Positions 1 through 8,638 of a stretch of DNA of 39,184 bases are shown one piece after another. The notes below the pieces were generated by a model. That model made no database searches. It was not told the DNA's origin and worked only from the letters and a program-made list of their open reading frames with translations. The position numbers were made by a program, and so were the translations under genes. How positions within the stretch are numbered: the stretch's first letter is position 1; each line of letters starts with the position of its first letter. The DNA is from Bdellovibrio sp. (GTDB taxonomy: Bacteria > Bdellovibrionota > Bdellovibrionia > Bdellovibrionales > Bdellovibrionaceae), in the NCBI GenBank assembly GCA_025359945.1, contig JANYDD010000054.1, positions 1 through 39,184 on the forward strand, in the 5' to 3' direction.

Positions 1-92
1 CGGTGTTCAAGTAAATATTCAAGGCAGGCTTCGTCAGAATTGAACTGCGCTACAAACTCTAAAAGTGTTTTAGGATACTTTGGCTTAACCAT
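1..92 (-). CDS. IS1595-family transposase, N-terminal fragment (runs off the window)
   Basis: Reading leftward from ATG at 92 the frame stays open to the window edge and gives about 30 residues. They include the stretch LEFVAQFNSDEACLEYLLEH followed by Arg. This matches the start of the zinc-ribbon domain at the N-terminus of IS1595-family transposases, where a Phe-x-Ser-Glu/Asp-Glu-x-Cys segment precedes the RWPxGxxCPxCG motif. That zinc-ribbon motif and the DDE domain would lie outside the window. The 72 bases between this start and the next gene should contain one end of the element, but I could not identify a terminal inverted repeat. The call rests on a short fragment, so the family is likely but not certain. 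Confidence 0.62.
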   Translation of the reverse strand, partial: MVKPKYPKTLLEFVAQFNSDEACLEYLLEH

Positions 93-164
93 CGACTGAA
101 TGTATTTTAGACATCAACCTTAGTCAACCGGAGAGGCATAAAATCTCATTTATTTCAATTTTGT

Positions 165-950
165 CTATTGAGTTTGCTTTTCATGGTTAGGTTCAGGGGT
201 TGCCCAATTCCTACGGTCAAAAGCATTCTGAAATTGGCTTGTGGGACTTAAATCAACTTCTTGGGTGCTTAGACTTCCGTTTTTTTCTTTAAGATAGAGC
301 TTCAGTTTGTGATCGCCTCCAAAGTCGAAGCTGGTCAAAATTGTATCCTTTGGAAGTGGTATCAATCGGCTTTCTGCAGCGAACTGTGGACCAGGGCCGC
401 TCGCGGAAATGTTTCCAATTTTGAGAAGTGGAATGCGGTTTTCACCCATTGTCCGTAAAGAATGAAAGTCTGTGCCCTCTGAGATCAGCCGTGCATTGAG
501 CAGCTCTCCGGACAAGTCCCATTCCTGGTAAGAATAAATGTCGTCGCTACCGATCCTTAAAGTAATCTTTGGATTGTCCCAATTGGAAACCAATCTTATT
601 TTTGAAGGTCCAAGATTTTCTAGCGTTTTCGGGATTCGCAAGACCATCGCCGGCGCCCCCGTAACCGAGCCTGATAAGACCAAGATATTTTTGGGGCTGG
701 TCGCATTATCCAAAATAGCCAAACGCCCAACTGGAAGGTCTACCCCCATTTTTTTTCCCGAAAGAATTTCTTGCTTCAATTGGGCATAAACGCGTTCATT
801 CATGCGTTCTAAACGAGTTTCACCTTTTAAGATTTGTGATGAAATTCTATCTAAGAATTCACTAAGGACATTGGCTTGCGAAAGACGTGACAACGCCGTC
901 AAACCGATCAACACGAATAAATGATATTTGGGATTATATTTGATTTTCAT
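165..950 (-). CDS. Secreted protein A of a four-member tandem family (unknown function)
   Basis: About 261 residues. The start at 950 is chosen because it opens directly on a signal peptide (MKIKYNPKYHLFVLIGLTAL, cleavage probably near SQA) and has a GGG Shine-Dalgarno about 7 bases upstream. An earlier in-frame start at 992 would put extra charged residues ahead of it. The protein shares with its three upstream neighbours a Trp-x-x-x-Gly-x-Leu segment (EWDLSGELLNARLI) and, further on, the LPKDTILTSFDFGGDHKLKL block, which corresponds to LPEGASLVSYDA in protein B. It is the most diverged copy. The start overlaps the end of gene B by 17 bases, so the two are translated from one message. The fold is probably beta-rich and periplasmic or secreted. 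Function not recognised. Confidence 0.75.
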   Translation of the reverse strand: MKIKYNPKYHLFVLIGLTALSRLSQANVLSEFLDRISSQILKGETRLERMNERVYAQLKQEILSGKKMGVDLPVGRLAILDNATSPKNILVLSGSVTGAPAMVLRIPKTLENLGPSKIRLVSNWDNPKITLRIGSDDIYSYQEWDLSGELLNARLISEGTDFHSLRTMGENRIPLLKIGNISASGPGPQFAAESRLIPLPKDTILTSFDFGGDHKLKLYLKEKNGSLSTQEVDLSPTSQFQNAFDRRNWATPEPNHEKQTQ

Positions 951-1746
951 AAATTTGCCCTTTTGTAAAAAGATTGAATACAGACTTATCAATCATGGAT
1001 GTGGCGCGAATTCTGGGAGCTCCTTTTGAATCCTGTAAGTTTGGCAACCTGACCATTTGGGTTAAAATCTCACCATTAGATCCTTTTACATTTAGGTGAA
1101 GCGCTGGAGAAAAAACGGCATCGTAGGAAACCAGGCTTGCTCCTTCAGGAAGTTCGATTAGGATTCTTTTCACGCGACCAGAGCTTTCTAGTTCATTCCA
1201 GTTCACGCGCGGCTTTTCGGCGGCGACATCCCATTGGGAAAAGCCTTCGGGATTAAAATTGGCGATTTCGATTTTTTGCCCGGATTGTCTAATAGAGTAA
1301 TTAAGGCCGGGGCTCCAATGATCGGCTTGAATTAAACGGCCTTGCTGATCCCACCGATAGACGCTGCCTTGGAATGGTCCGCCTTTGTTCGATACGTATT
1401 CATAGGGTCTGACAGAATAATCAATTTTGAAACGTGCTTTTTCGACGGTGAATCCATTTCTCCGACTGAAAAGACCGTGTTCATCTATCGATCCTGGCAA
1501 TGCTTCAGTTCTATCTGTGGGCACCCGAAGCTTTATCGGCTCTATTGCTGGGTCTGCCGATGAAATGTGAATTATATTTTGTTCCTGAATCCAAATTGGA
1601 TTTCCTGGTCTGGCCGCGCGGGCTCCTGCGAAAAATTCCCGGGTCTTTGCGACCAACTCTAGAGCACCCGCAGAAGCCGGTAAAATAAATCCGAACTCAA
1701 ACCCAAGGCTTGCGACTAGAAAGACGAGTTTAAAATTTATTTTCAA
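934..1746 (-). CDS. Secreted protein B of the tandem family (unknown function)
   Basis: About 270 residues. I prefer the TTG start at 1746 because AGAGG lies 6 bases upstream and the protein then begins MKINFKLVFLVASLGFEFGF, a clean signal peptide ending near PASA. An alternative TTG at 1770 adds eight residues. Family motifs are YRWDQQGRLIQADHWSPGLN, which matches the Trp-x-x-x-Gly-x-Leu block, and IELPEGASLVSYDAVF followed by LHLNVKGSNGEI, which closely parallels IEMPEGSQLETFDAL and LHLSIKHLDGRI in protein D. It lies 20 bases downstream of gene C and overlaps gene A, so C, B and A are probably one operon. No catalytic motif or known domain was seen. Confidence 0.75.
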   Translation of the reverse strand: MKINFKLVFLVASLGFEFGFILPASAGALELVAKTREFFAGARAARPGNPIWIQEQNIIHISSADPAIEPIKLRVPTDRTEALPGSIDEHGLFSRRNGFTVEKARFKIDYSVRPYEYVSNKGGPFQGSVYRWDQQGRLIQADHWSPGLNYSIRQSGQKIEIANFNPEGFSQWDVAAEKPRVNWNELESSGRVKRILIELPEGASLVSYDAVFSPALHLNVKGSNGEILTQMVRLPNLQDSKGAPRIRATSMIDKSVFNLFTKGQIYENQI

Positions 1747-1766
1747 ACGAAACCTCTTTTTAAAAA

Positions 1767-2528
1767 TCAATTGGTCACTCTAGAAACCCTGCCGGCAGCA
1801 GCTTGCGGAGATGCTGGCAATTGGGCAATTTGGTGCAAATCAGTTACGCCAGATTCTGAAATTCTGCCCCCGGGCCACTCTAGTCGAAGGCTTATTTTCC
1901 CCTCGCTGTCCAACGTGTAAGATTTCAACCGTGCAGCACCCAGATCAATTTTTCTTTCAACCTGGATTGCTTTGGTCAAAAGATTTCCAGATTTTCTCAT
2001 GTAAGAAATCTGAAGAATCCCGTCTGTTTGGGATATAACAAAATTGAAATTATTTTGCCAAAAAAGGTGGGAACTGATGAGGTCGCCGTTAGGCCCCCAA
2101 ACATATCTTCTACCTGCATTAGGCGTTTCACTGGAAAGCGAATATTGTTTTTCTTTCGTCGCTAATTGTTTACCATTAAGATGCGCGTCTTTACTGAGTG
2201 TGGATTTATTCAAGGCCGAAAAGTCGTCAGGAATTTGAAGATAGACTGATTCACTGGCGAGTCCTTCGAATGGTCTGACGTTTATGATTTTGCCGCCACT
2301 GGCCAATGCCATGCGAGTTCCATCAGCCAAAGTTTTAGGGACTGCCAAGGTTCTCGGCCCCGAGCGCACGATTGTTATAATCCTGCGTGTGTCCATAGCA
2401 CTAAGTTCGTCGGCTTCCTGGATTGCCTTCCTATAAGTGCTTGTTATTCCGCCCGCATGAGCAGACAAACCCATCACAAAATTTAAAAGTAAAAAAGTAA
2501 AAAATTTGGTTCCAAATCTGATGTGCAT
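1767..2528 (-). CDS. Secreted protein C of the tandem family (unknown function)
   Basis: 253 residues, starting with ATG at 2528 and GGAG 6 bases upstream. A signal peptide is visible (KFFTFLLLNFVMGLSAHA). The family core is RYVWGPNGDLISSHLFWQNN, then a region with ILQISYMRKSG and a final LKSYTLDSEGKISLRLEW strand-rich segment. The Glu-Gly turn of the second block is degraded compared with B and D. A leader of about 300 bases without a gene separates it from gene D upstream, so it may have its own promoter. It heads the tightly packed C-B-A group. I cannot assign a function. Confidence 0.75.
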   Translation of the reverse strand: MHIRFGTKFFTFLLLNFVMGLSAHAGGITSTYRKAIQEADELSAMDTRRIITIVRSGPRTLAVPKTLADGTRMALASGGKIINVRPFEGLASESVYLQIPDDFSALNKSTLSKDAHLNGKQLATKEKQYSLSSETPNAGRRYVWGPNGDLISSHLFWQNNFNFVISQTDGILQISYMRKSGNLLTKAIQVERKIDLGAARLKSYTLDSEGKISLRLEWPGGRISESGVTDLHQIAQLPASPQAAAGRVSRVTN

Positions 2529-2832
2529 GAAAAGCTCCGGGTTAATTTAAAAGTGGTCTCAGAATTTATGGCTGCAGACCAAATGCCAATCCCAAAACGA
2601 GACACCCAATCCCTATAGGGCACGGCCACCCCAAGGGCATAGCCACGCCGGGGACTCAAGAACAATCCAAAGCAAGATTCGTCCAACACCTGTCAATTTT
2701 TTGATCAGATTTTTGGGTCGACTTGCGAGTGGGGGCTTGGGATTTCAACTACCGGGAACCCGGTATACTGGCTACCTGGCATACAGGAAATCCGGTTTGG
2801 TCCACAGACTGAAATCGATTGAGCACTGGCGA
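2529..2832. other. 304-base region without a gene, with short imperfect repeats and a hairpin
   Basis: This lies between the end of gene D and the start of gene C. It holds a compact inverted repeat, ACCGGGAACCCGGT at 2751-2764, which could form a five-pair hairpin with a four-base loop. There is also an imperfect 15-base direct repeat (GGGCACGGCCACCCC at 2618-2632 and GGGCATAGCCACGCC at 2635-2649) and a repeated CCAATCCC at 2585 and 2606. On the minus strand a TTGACA-like hexamer occurs at 2693-2698, but no convincing -10 box follows. No T-tract follows the hairpin, so it is not a classical intrinsic terminator. A short minus-strand reading frame here has no coding character. Confidence 0.4.
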
Positions 2833-3624
2833 TTATTTGACGGCAGATGGAATAATTGCGGTTTGTGCTTTTTCACTGGATATCTGCTGGAAGCCCTTGG
2901 TTGGAATAAAACTAGAGTCTCTTGGTAGAATAAGGGCGACGTCTTCAATTCGGCCGTCGAGATGTTTTATGCTTAAATGAAGCTTCTGGCCGACCAAAGC
3001 GTCGAAAGTTTCTAGTTGGCTCCCTTCGGGCATTTCAATTCGATAAATCTGTGAATTGATTGAACCCGGGTAGTCTTTATTTTGAAAGTAAATGTCTAGT
3101 CGGTTTTCGGATCTGTTGATCGAAAGATCTATTCGCGGGCCTTTAATCTTGGCGAAAATAAGTTCGCCTTGCTCACTCCAGTGATATTCAGCTGAAAGCT
3201 CTTTTGAACCTCGGTTCACCACGATCTGGCCACTTCGATCCACGTAGTAGGAAACGTTGGACATATATTTTTCATAAAGTTCAGGGTTTCCCATAGTCAG
3301 GGTGCTGCTGTCATTCGGAAGGCGCGCAAAAAAGCTTGGTTTTGATGATCCTTTTAAAAATACGGCAAGCGAATTGGCCTGGGGCACAATGCTTTGGATA
3401 TTACTCGCCTGGATTCCAGTGTTTTGCCAACTTCTGGGCGAAGTGCCACCTCCGCCCGAAGAAAAAAAAGGATCCAAACGACGTGTCCACGGCGCCACGC
3501 CCGAAGGTTTTTCGGCCCCACTTCCAATTGTCAAAACTTTCCTAGGCCCGGCAGCGGCAAATTCCGAAATAAATGAAGAACAAACTAAAAAAATTATCGG
3601 CGACAAAAATTTTAAAACCGTCAT
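2833..3624 (-). CDS. Secreted protein D of the tandem family (unknown function)
   Basis: About 263 residues. The start at 3624 has GGAG 5 bases upstream and begins a signal peptide (MTVLKFLSPIIFLVCSSFIS, cleavage near EFAAA). The in-frame start at 3696 would add 24 polar residues before it and is rejected. After a Gly/Ser/Pro-rich segment come the family blocks: AEYHWSEQGELIFAKI, then RLDIYFQNKD, IEMPEGSQLETFDALVGQ and LHLSIKHLDGRIEDVALILP. The similarity to protein B is clear by eye, to C and A weaker. It is the first of the four in transcription order, with 208 bases upstream to the end of the next gene. Function unknown; envelope or secreted location inferred from the signal peptide. Confidence 0.75.
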   Translation of the reverse strand: MTVLKFLSPIIFLVCSSFISEFAAAGPRKVLTIGSGAEKPSGVAPWTRRLDPFFSSGGGGTSPRSWQNTGIQASNIQSIVPQANSLAVFLKGSSKPSFFARLPNDSSTLTMGNPELYEKYMSNVSYYVDRSGQIVVNRGSKELSAEYHWSEQGELIFAKIKGPRIDLSINRSENRLDIYFQNKDYPGSINSQIYRIEMPEGSQLETFDALVGQKLHLSIKHLDGRIEDVALILPRDSSFIPTKGFQQISSEKAQTAIIPSAVK

Positions 3625-3832
3625 GTTAACTCCAAAAAACAAAAGATCATTATTATCATCAATGCAGCCGACGTGCCATGGATCGAACTGAGACACTTTC
3701 GGTCAAAGGCATCAGCGGAAAGCCCTTGGAAAAAGCGGTTAACTTTCGAAACAACTGCAGCGTCACCGCATATCACTGCAAACGGTCCCAAACAAATATT
3801 TTCGCGGATTTTATAAACTAGTTATCTAGGAT

Positions 3833-5038
3833 CTAGAAAATGATACTATCAAAAATCGCCATCAAGCATGAATCACTTTCCAACCATTGCATCGCAAACG
3901 CATTCAGGTTTTTAGTATTTTTACAGTCTAACGATCCGACAGGATCGACCAAGTCAATTTGGTCTAGACAAACTTGTATAGCTCTGGAAGGCGCTGTAGC
4001 CATTTGTTGCCCTAGGAATCCGCCAAGTATGAGTTTGGCGTTCCAACGCACAATTCCCCAAGCGGCCAATGGTACGGAACCCAACATGGCGGGACCCACA
4101 CTTCCAATAGCTGTCGCAGTATCACGCATGAAGTCCACGCGTTTTGCCATCGGACCGTAGTCACCTTGGACACAGCTATTGAGCTTTGCTTTTGTGGGCT
4201 CGCTTAGTTTTTGCGTTTTATTAAGAACTCGTTCCACAAATTTTAGGTCAAAGAGTTGCTTTCGGTGGTCAGGTAGCGTGGGGTCTAATTTTATTTGGCG
4301 ATCGAACTGCTCTGAAAGAGAAGCAAAAAGCTTGGGGGAAATCTTGTGAAGGCGTTCGTAAATTTTTTTTTCTATGATGTCGATGTTTTCTGGTAAAGCG
4401 GAATCGGGTATGGGAAACATTCCGCGAATTTCATTATCAATAGCCTTTCTGACGAAAGGATGACTAATAAAAGGGACTTCGCTCATCCTGTCCCAGGCAT
4501 CGCTTTCATTTGATCCGATACTTCTAGCAAGCTTTTCAAGTTCTTGTTCTTTTTCTTTTTGGGCCTGTAATTTTTTATCAGGAGCCAATGGTAGAAATGG
4601 CGCTGCTTCGAATTTTTTTTGGTCGTAAAGAATTTTTTCGCGCGCGGCGATCCCCCTACTTTGAAGCGAGTAGGCTAAATGCGAACCAGCGGTGCCAATC
4701 CAAGAATCATATATGCCACTAGGTTTATCTTTTTTTTTAATCAGCTCTAGCATTCCTTTTAGGCATTGCGCGGTTTCATTGTACTCGCGAGCGGCCATCT
4801 GAAAAATCAAATCTTGCACAAAAGGATCGTAGACGCGCTGATGATTGCCTAGCTGAAGCACTTTCGGATTGACCTGACCACCACACTTTTTTTCCTCGTT
4901 GATCAAAGGTTTTATTTCGTCCTTGGTGACTTCCCAACACGGATCATTAGAATTCAATTGATAAAGAATCTGGCTCAGCGTGCTTGCCGTCGCCCCCTGC
5001 TGTGCCAAAATTAAAAATAAAACCCATCGCATCGGCAT
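3833..5038 (-). CDS. Secreted hypothetical protein of about 400 residues with a hydrophobic C-terminal segment
   Basis: I place the start at 5038, where the protein begins MPMRWVLFLILAQQGATA, a signal peptide; the longer frame from 5107 adds 23 polar residues. The mature part is mostly helical and charged, with a likely coiled segment (KLQAQKEKEQELEKLARSIG). It carries scattered cysteines: CWEV and KKCGG near the N-terminus, AQCLKG, NSCVQG, then VCLDQI, LDCKN and SCLMA at the C-terminus. Around residues 320-375 a Gly/Ala-rich hydrophobic stretch (ATAIGSVGPAMLGSVPLAAW and ILGGFLGQQMA) could be a membrane hairpin. There is no close gene on either side and no recognised domain. Export is inferred, function unknown. 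Confidence 0.65.
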   Translation of the reverse strand: MPMRWVLFLILAQQGATASTLSQILYQLNSNDPCWEVTKDEIKPLINEEKKCGGQVNPKVLQLGNHQRVYDPFVQDLIFQMAAREYNETAQCLKGMLELIKKKDKPSGIYDSWIGTAGSHLAYSLQSRGIAAREKILYDQKKFEAAPFLPLAPDKKLQAQKEKEQELEKLARSIGSNESDAWDRMSEVPFISHPFVRKAIDNEIRGMFPIPDSALPENIDIIEKKIYERLHKISPKLFASLSEQFDRQIKLDPTLPDHRKQLFDLKFVERVLNKTQKLSEPTKAKLNSCVQGDYGPMAKRVDFMRDTATAIGSVGPAMLGSVPLAAWGIVRWNAKLILGGFLGQQMATAPSRAIQVCLDQIDLVDPVGSLDCKNTKNLNAFAMQWLESDSCLMAIFDSIIF

Positions 5039-5268
5039 CTGATTTAAGTATAAGCCTTTTTCTGCCAAGGATTCCATCCAGCAATAAAAAGTCGGGGCCC
5101 TGTTCAACCGAAATGGAAAGCCCCAACCAAAGTCGTGATTTTGGATTGATCCAGCCGCGAAAAATCATTCGATCATCTACAAACAAAGGTTTAAACTAGC
5201 TTGTCCTTCGATAAAATGAAATTCTAGGATCGTAACTTCAAGACCCTTTGTTTTTTTCACAAGACCGA

Positions 5269-6417
5269 TCAGCTCACGACTGGATTTAGAATCGCCGGGA
5301 TTGTTTTTAAAAATTTTTCTATTGGGATGACTTGAATTCCGTCGATATTTCGCTCTTCCGTCCCGCCCCAAACAAAAAATGTTTTTGCAACGCTGTAGTC
5401 TTTTTTGAAAAGTTTTAGGCCGTCCAGCTCGCCGCCACGAATCCGATCGCTGCGCTTCACTTCAATCGCGATCAACCCTTGGGGTCCGAAAAGTAAGATG
5501 TCAACGTCAACTCCGTTTTGAACACTCCAACAAAAAAACTGATACTTTAAATTCTTGTATTCATTTTCGGCCATCAGTTCTTGTAAAACTAGGGTTTCCC
5601 AAGCAGGCCCGTCGATCTCTTCTTGCGAATCCAACGGGCCTCTGGGGCGAAGGGTTTGATAAATCCCGGTGTCGAAAAAATAAAACTTAGGGTGTTGTTG
5701 AATCTTTCGACGAGCTTTTTTGGTAAACATCGGCAAACGATAGGCCACAAAAAAGTCTTGTAGAATCTGAAAATATTGATCAACAGTTTTGCGTTCGACG
5801 TGACATTCGGCCGCCACATTCGAGACATTCAAGTATTGCGCTTGCGAAAAGCTCGCGGCCTCAAGAAATCGCGCAAAGGAATCCATGTTTCGGGTTAAAC
5901 CCTCAAACTGGACTTCTTCTTTAAGATAAGTTTTTACGCAGGAATGCAAAAATGCATCGGGGTCTGGATCTAAATAAGCTTTTGGAAGATGCACAAAGCG
6001 AAGTGACTTTTCTAAGTTAAAATCTGCGCCTAACTCATGCACCGTCAGCGGGTACATATGTTGAAGCAAAGCCCTACCGGCCAGTAGGTTGACTCCATCT
6101 CGTTTAAGCTTTCTTGCCGAAGATCCCGTGAGAATGAATTTGATCTTTTTTTTTTCAATCAGCCGGTGAACTTCATTTAAAATCGTCGGTATTCGCTGTA
6201 CTTCATCGATGATCACCCATGGGGATTTGCCGATCAAAATCCGCTCTTCAAGACGCGAGGGGTTCGCTTGAAGCTCGTTAAATGTCTTGGCAGATAAAAG
6301 ATCGATATAGGTCGCGTTGGGAAAAGTGGTCTGAACCCACCTGGATTTGCCCACTCCGCGGGCGCCAAAAAGGAAAAAAGATGAGTTCTTTTAAGTAGAT
6401 AAAAATCTAGAATACAT
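5269..6417 (-). pseudogene. AAA-family ATPase with DUF4143 domain, broken by an in-frame stop at codon 9
   Basis: From ATG at 6417 the frame reads M-Y-S-R-F-L-S-T, then TAA at 6391-6393, then KNSSFFLFGARGVGKS and onward without a break to 5269. The stop lies ten codons before the Walker A motif. The first start codon after the stop is GTG at 6354, which is the Val inside GARGVGKS, so translation from it would remove half of the P-loop. The rest is intact: Walker B (WVIIDEVQRI), a sensor-like LTGSSARK, the DUF4143 region, and a C-terminal nuclease-like core (VDVDILLFGPQGLIAIEVK). Such proteins are widespread ATPases of poorly known role, sometimes proposed as toxin-antitoxin or mobile-element associated. 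A single base change could explain the stop; a sequencing error or readthrough is the alternative. Confidence 0.7.
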
Positions 6418-6434
6418 TATTCCATTTTTGCTGA

Positions 6435-6461
6435 ATTTTTGGAATTGGTCAATCCAAAAAT
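6435..6461. other. AT-rich hairpin downstream of rpoN
   Basis: ATTTTTGGA at 6435-6443 is a perfect inverted match to TCCAAAAAT at 6453-6461, with a nine-base loop. It sits 11 bases beyond the rpoN stop on the minus strand. The T-run (GTTTTTT) lies on the plus-strand side, where there is no gene, so as a terminator for rpoN it is not typical. It may still mark the end of the rpoN transcript or stabilise its 3' end. Confidence 0.3.
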
Positions 6462-6471
6462 GTTTTTTAGG

Positions 6472-7896
6472 TTAATACACTTTTTTGCGGCGGGATGAGG
6501 GCAGAATTCTTAGCATCTCGCGATACTTGGCGACGGTTCGGCGGGCCATTTTGATTCCCGATTCTCTGAGTAGGTCGACCAGTTGTTGGTCGGAGAATGG
6601 ATTTTTAATATCTTCTTTCGCAACTATTTCTTTGATTTTTATTTTTACCGATTCGCTGGCTAATGAATCCCCGTCGGTGGTGCTGATTCCAGAGTTGAAG
6701 AAATACTTCAGCTCGAAAATTCCTTGCGGAGTGTACACGTACTTTGAAGTCGTCACGCGGCTAACGGTGGATTCGTGCATGCCGATGTCTTGAGCGACGT
6801 CTCGCAAAACCATGGGCTTGATATGGCCTACGCCTTTGTCGAAAAATTCTCGCTGATGTTTTACGATCGATTCGGTCACTTTAAAAATCGTTCGTTGGCG
6901 TTGATGGATGGATTTTATAAGCCATACGGCTGATCTTAATTTGTCTTGAATATAGGTTTGCGTCTTTTCGTTTTTGTCGGCGGATTTCAAAATATTTTTA
7001 TAATAGTTTGAAATTTTTAATCGCGGTAACCCGTCTTCGTTCATCGTCACAAGATACTCGTCCCCGACTTTATAAACATATACATCCGGCGTGACGTAAT
7101 GCGTGTCTTGCGGCGAATACGCCAGGCCGGGCTTGGGGTCCATCGAGTAAATAATTTTGCAGATCTCCATGACCTCTTTAGGGTCACGTCCCATATTTTT
7201 GGCGATCACATCGTAATTTTTTTTCTCTAAATCCTTCAGGTGATGATTGATGATGTGCACTAAATCTTTGGTGTCTTCCTCAAGCGCCTTGGCTTGAAGG
7301 ATCAGACACTCCTTTAAATTTCGAGCGCCCACACCTGGCGGATCAAATTCTTGCACAAAGGGAATAATTTCTTCTAGCTCTTTAAGTTCGACTTTTTCTT
7401 CCAATGCGATTTGTTCTAATGGCGTTAGGATATAACCGTCGTCGTCGATGTAATCGATCATCAACTCGACATACTGAAGTTCTTCTTCGTTAAAGCCCCA
7501 CATCTTGGCTTGCCAATTTAGATAGTCGTGCAGGCTTTCGGATGTCTGCAAAGAATTTTCGTAATTTTGAATTTCATCGTGGCCGCTAAGATGCGCGTTC
7601 ATGGGCTTGTGCGTGGTCTCGACGTAGTTTTCCCATTCGAATTCATCCTGGCGTTGGGGATCTTGGTCCTGATTGCCCTGGCCACCATCAATTTCGGCAG
7701 AAGCTTCTTTGATGCGATTAAAATCTTGTTCGCTGATTTCAGGCGCGTCTTCAAGAATGGGATTTTCTTCGAGCTCGCTACGGATCTGAGTTTCAAGTTC
7801 CATGCGCGAGAGTTGCAACATCTTGATGGCTTGTTGCAGCTGCGGAGTCATTCGCAGCGACTGATTCATACTTAGGGATTGGACCATCTTAGCCAT
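6472..7896 (-). CDS. rpoN: RNA polymerase sigma-54 factor
   Basis: 474 residues, the usual length. Region I, which contacts the activator, is the Gln/Leu-rich start (SLRMTPQLQQAIKMLQLSRM followed by ELEENPILE). An acidic region II linker follows, then the core-binding domain, the helix-turn-helix region (DIGMHESTVSRVTTSKYV) and near the C-terminus the diagnostic RpoN box ARRTVAKYRE. The protein directs core polymerase to -24/-12 promoters and needs an AAA+ activator; one such activator gene lies at 32.2 kb. The gene begins 16 bases after lptB, the lptB-rpoN order seen in many Proteobacteria. The usual downstream hibernation-factor gene is absent; the next item is a broken ATPase gene. Confidence 0.97.
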   Translation of the reverse strand: MAKMVQSLSMNQSLRMTPQLQQAIKMLQLSRMELETQIRSELEENPILEDAPEISEQDFNRIKEASAEIDGGQGNQDQDPQRQDEFEWENYVETTHKPMNAHLSGHDEIQNYENSLQTSESLHDYLNWQAKMWGFNEEELQYVELMIDYIDDDGYILTPLEQIALEEKVELKELEEIIPFVQEFDPPGVGARNLKECLILQAKALEEDTKDLVHIINHHLKDLEKKNYDVIAKNMGRDPKEVMEICKIIYSMDPKPGLAYSPQDTHYVTPDVYVYKVGDEYLVTMNEDGLPRLKISNYYKNILKSADKNEKTQTYIQDKLRSAVWLIKSIHQRQRTIFKVTESIVKHQREFFDKGVGHIKPMVLRDVAQDIGMHESTVSRVTTSKYVYTPQGIFELKYFFNSGISTTDGDSLASESVKIKIKEIVAKEDIKNPFSDQQLVDLLRESGIKMARRTVAKYREMLRILPSSRRKKVY

Positions 7897-7912
7897 TGTT
7901 TAAATTATACCC

Positions 7913-8635
7913 CTATAGTTTGAAATTTTCGCCTAAATAAAACTTTTTGGCTAGGTCGTTGTTGGCGATTTCATTTGACGTACCCTGGACTTGGATCTGG
8001 CCGTCTTTCAAAATATATGCACGGTCGCAAATCCCCAAAGTTTCGCGCACATTGTGATCTGTGATCAATATACCGATGCCCCTAGTTTTCAGTTGCAAAA
8101 TAATTTGTTGAATATCGTGAACCGCAATGGGATCAATCCCCGCAAAGGGTTCATCCAACAGCAAAAACTTTGGAGTTCCAGCCAAGGCCCTGGCAATTTC
8201 AACTCGGCGACGTTCTCCTCCTGACAAAGAAAACCCATTATTGTTGCGAATATGCTGAATGCGAAAATCATTTAGCAAAACTTCCAGCGCTTCGGATTTA
8301 CGGCTGTCTGAATACCCACCGGCTTCTAAAGCTACCAATAAATTTTCTGAGACTGTGAGTTTTCGGAAGATGCTAGCCTCTTGAGGTAGATAACTTAAAC
8401 CTTCGCGCGCCCGCCGATACATGGGCATTTGCCCAATCGATTTTTCGTCGACCAAAACGTCGCCCTCATCAGGCTTCACTAGTCCAACGACCATATAAAA
8501 ACTGGTTGTTTTGCCGGCTCCATTGGGACCCAATAGGCCCACTACTTGCCCTGATTGGACTTGAAACGAGACTTCTCGAACAACCTGTCGTTTCTTAAAG
8601 GCTTTTGAAATACCTCGGGCTTCAAGTTGACTCAT
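7913..8635 (-). CDS. lptB: LPS export ABC transporter ATP-binding protein
   Basis: 240 residues, full length for LptB. Visible motifs are Walker A ([20 protein letters not shown]), the Q-loop region ([14 protein letters not shown]), the ABC signature ([15 protein letters not shown]), Walker B ([13 protein letters not shown]) and the H-loop ([12 protein letters not shown]). The protein powers extraction of LPS from the inner membrane with LptFG, which are not in the window. It begins three bases after the end of the LptC/LptA-like gene and is followed by rpoN. Co-transcription with the upstream Agl/Tol-like genes is likely from the spacing. Confidence 0.96.
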   Translation of the reverse strand: MSQLEARGISKAFKKRQVVREVSFQVQSGQVVGLLGPNGAGKTTSFYMVVGLVKPDEGDVLVDEKSIGQMPMYRRAREGLSYLPQEASIFRKLTVSENLLVALEAGGYSDSRKSEALEVLLNDFRIQHIRNNNGFSLSGGERRRVEIARALAGTPKFLLLDEPFAGIDPIAVHDIQQIILQLKTRGIGILITDHNVRETLGICDRAYILKDGQIQVQGTSNEIANNDLAKKFYLGENFKL

Positions 8636-8638
8636 GCT

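Noticed and set aside
2483-2689. Open frame of 68 codons on the minus strand over the C start
   Set aside because: It overlaps the signal-peptide region of gene C in another frame, has no ribosome site, and includes the repeat region.
5108-5268. Short open frames between the secreted orphan and the ATPase gene
   Set aside because: They overlap each other and neighbouring genes and show no coding pattern. The gap is 230 bases from the chosen start and I see nothing else in it.
5269-6354. ATPase gene starting at GTG 6354 as an intact gene
   Set aside because: That start lies inside the Walker A motif and would remove its first glycine and the preceding strand. Matching sequence continues upstream to a stop.
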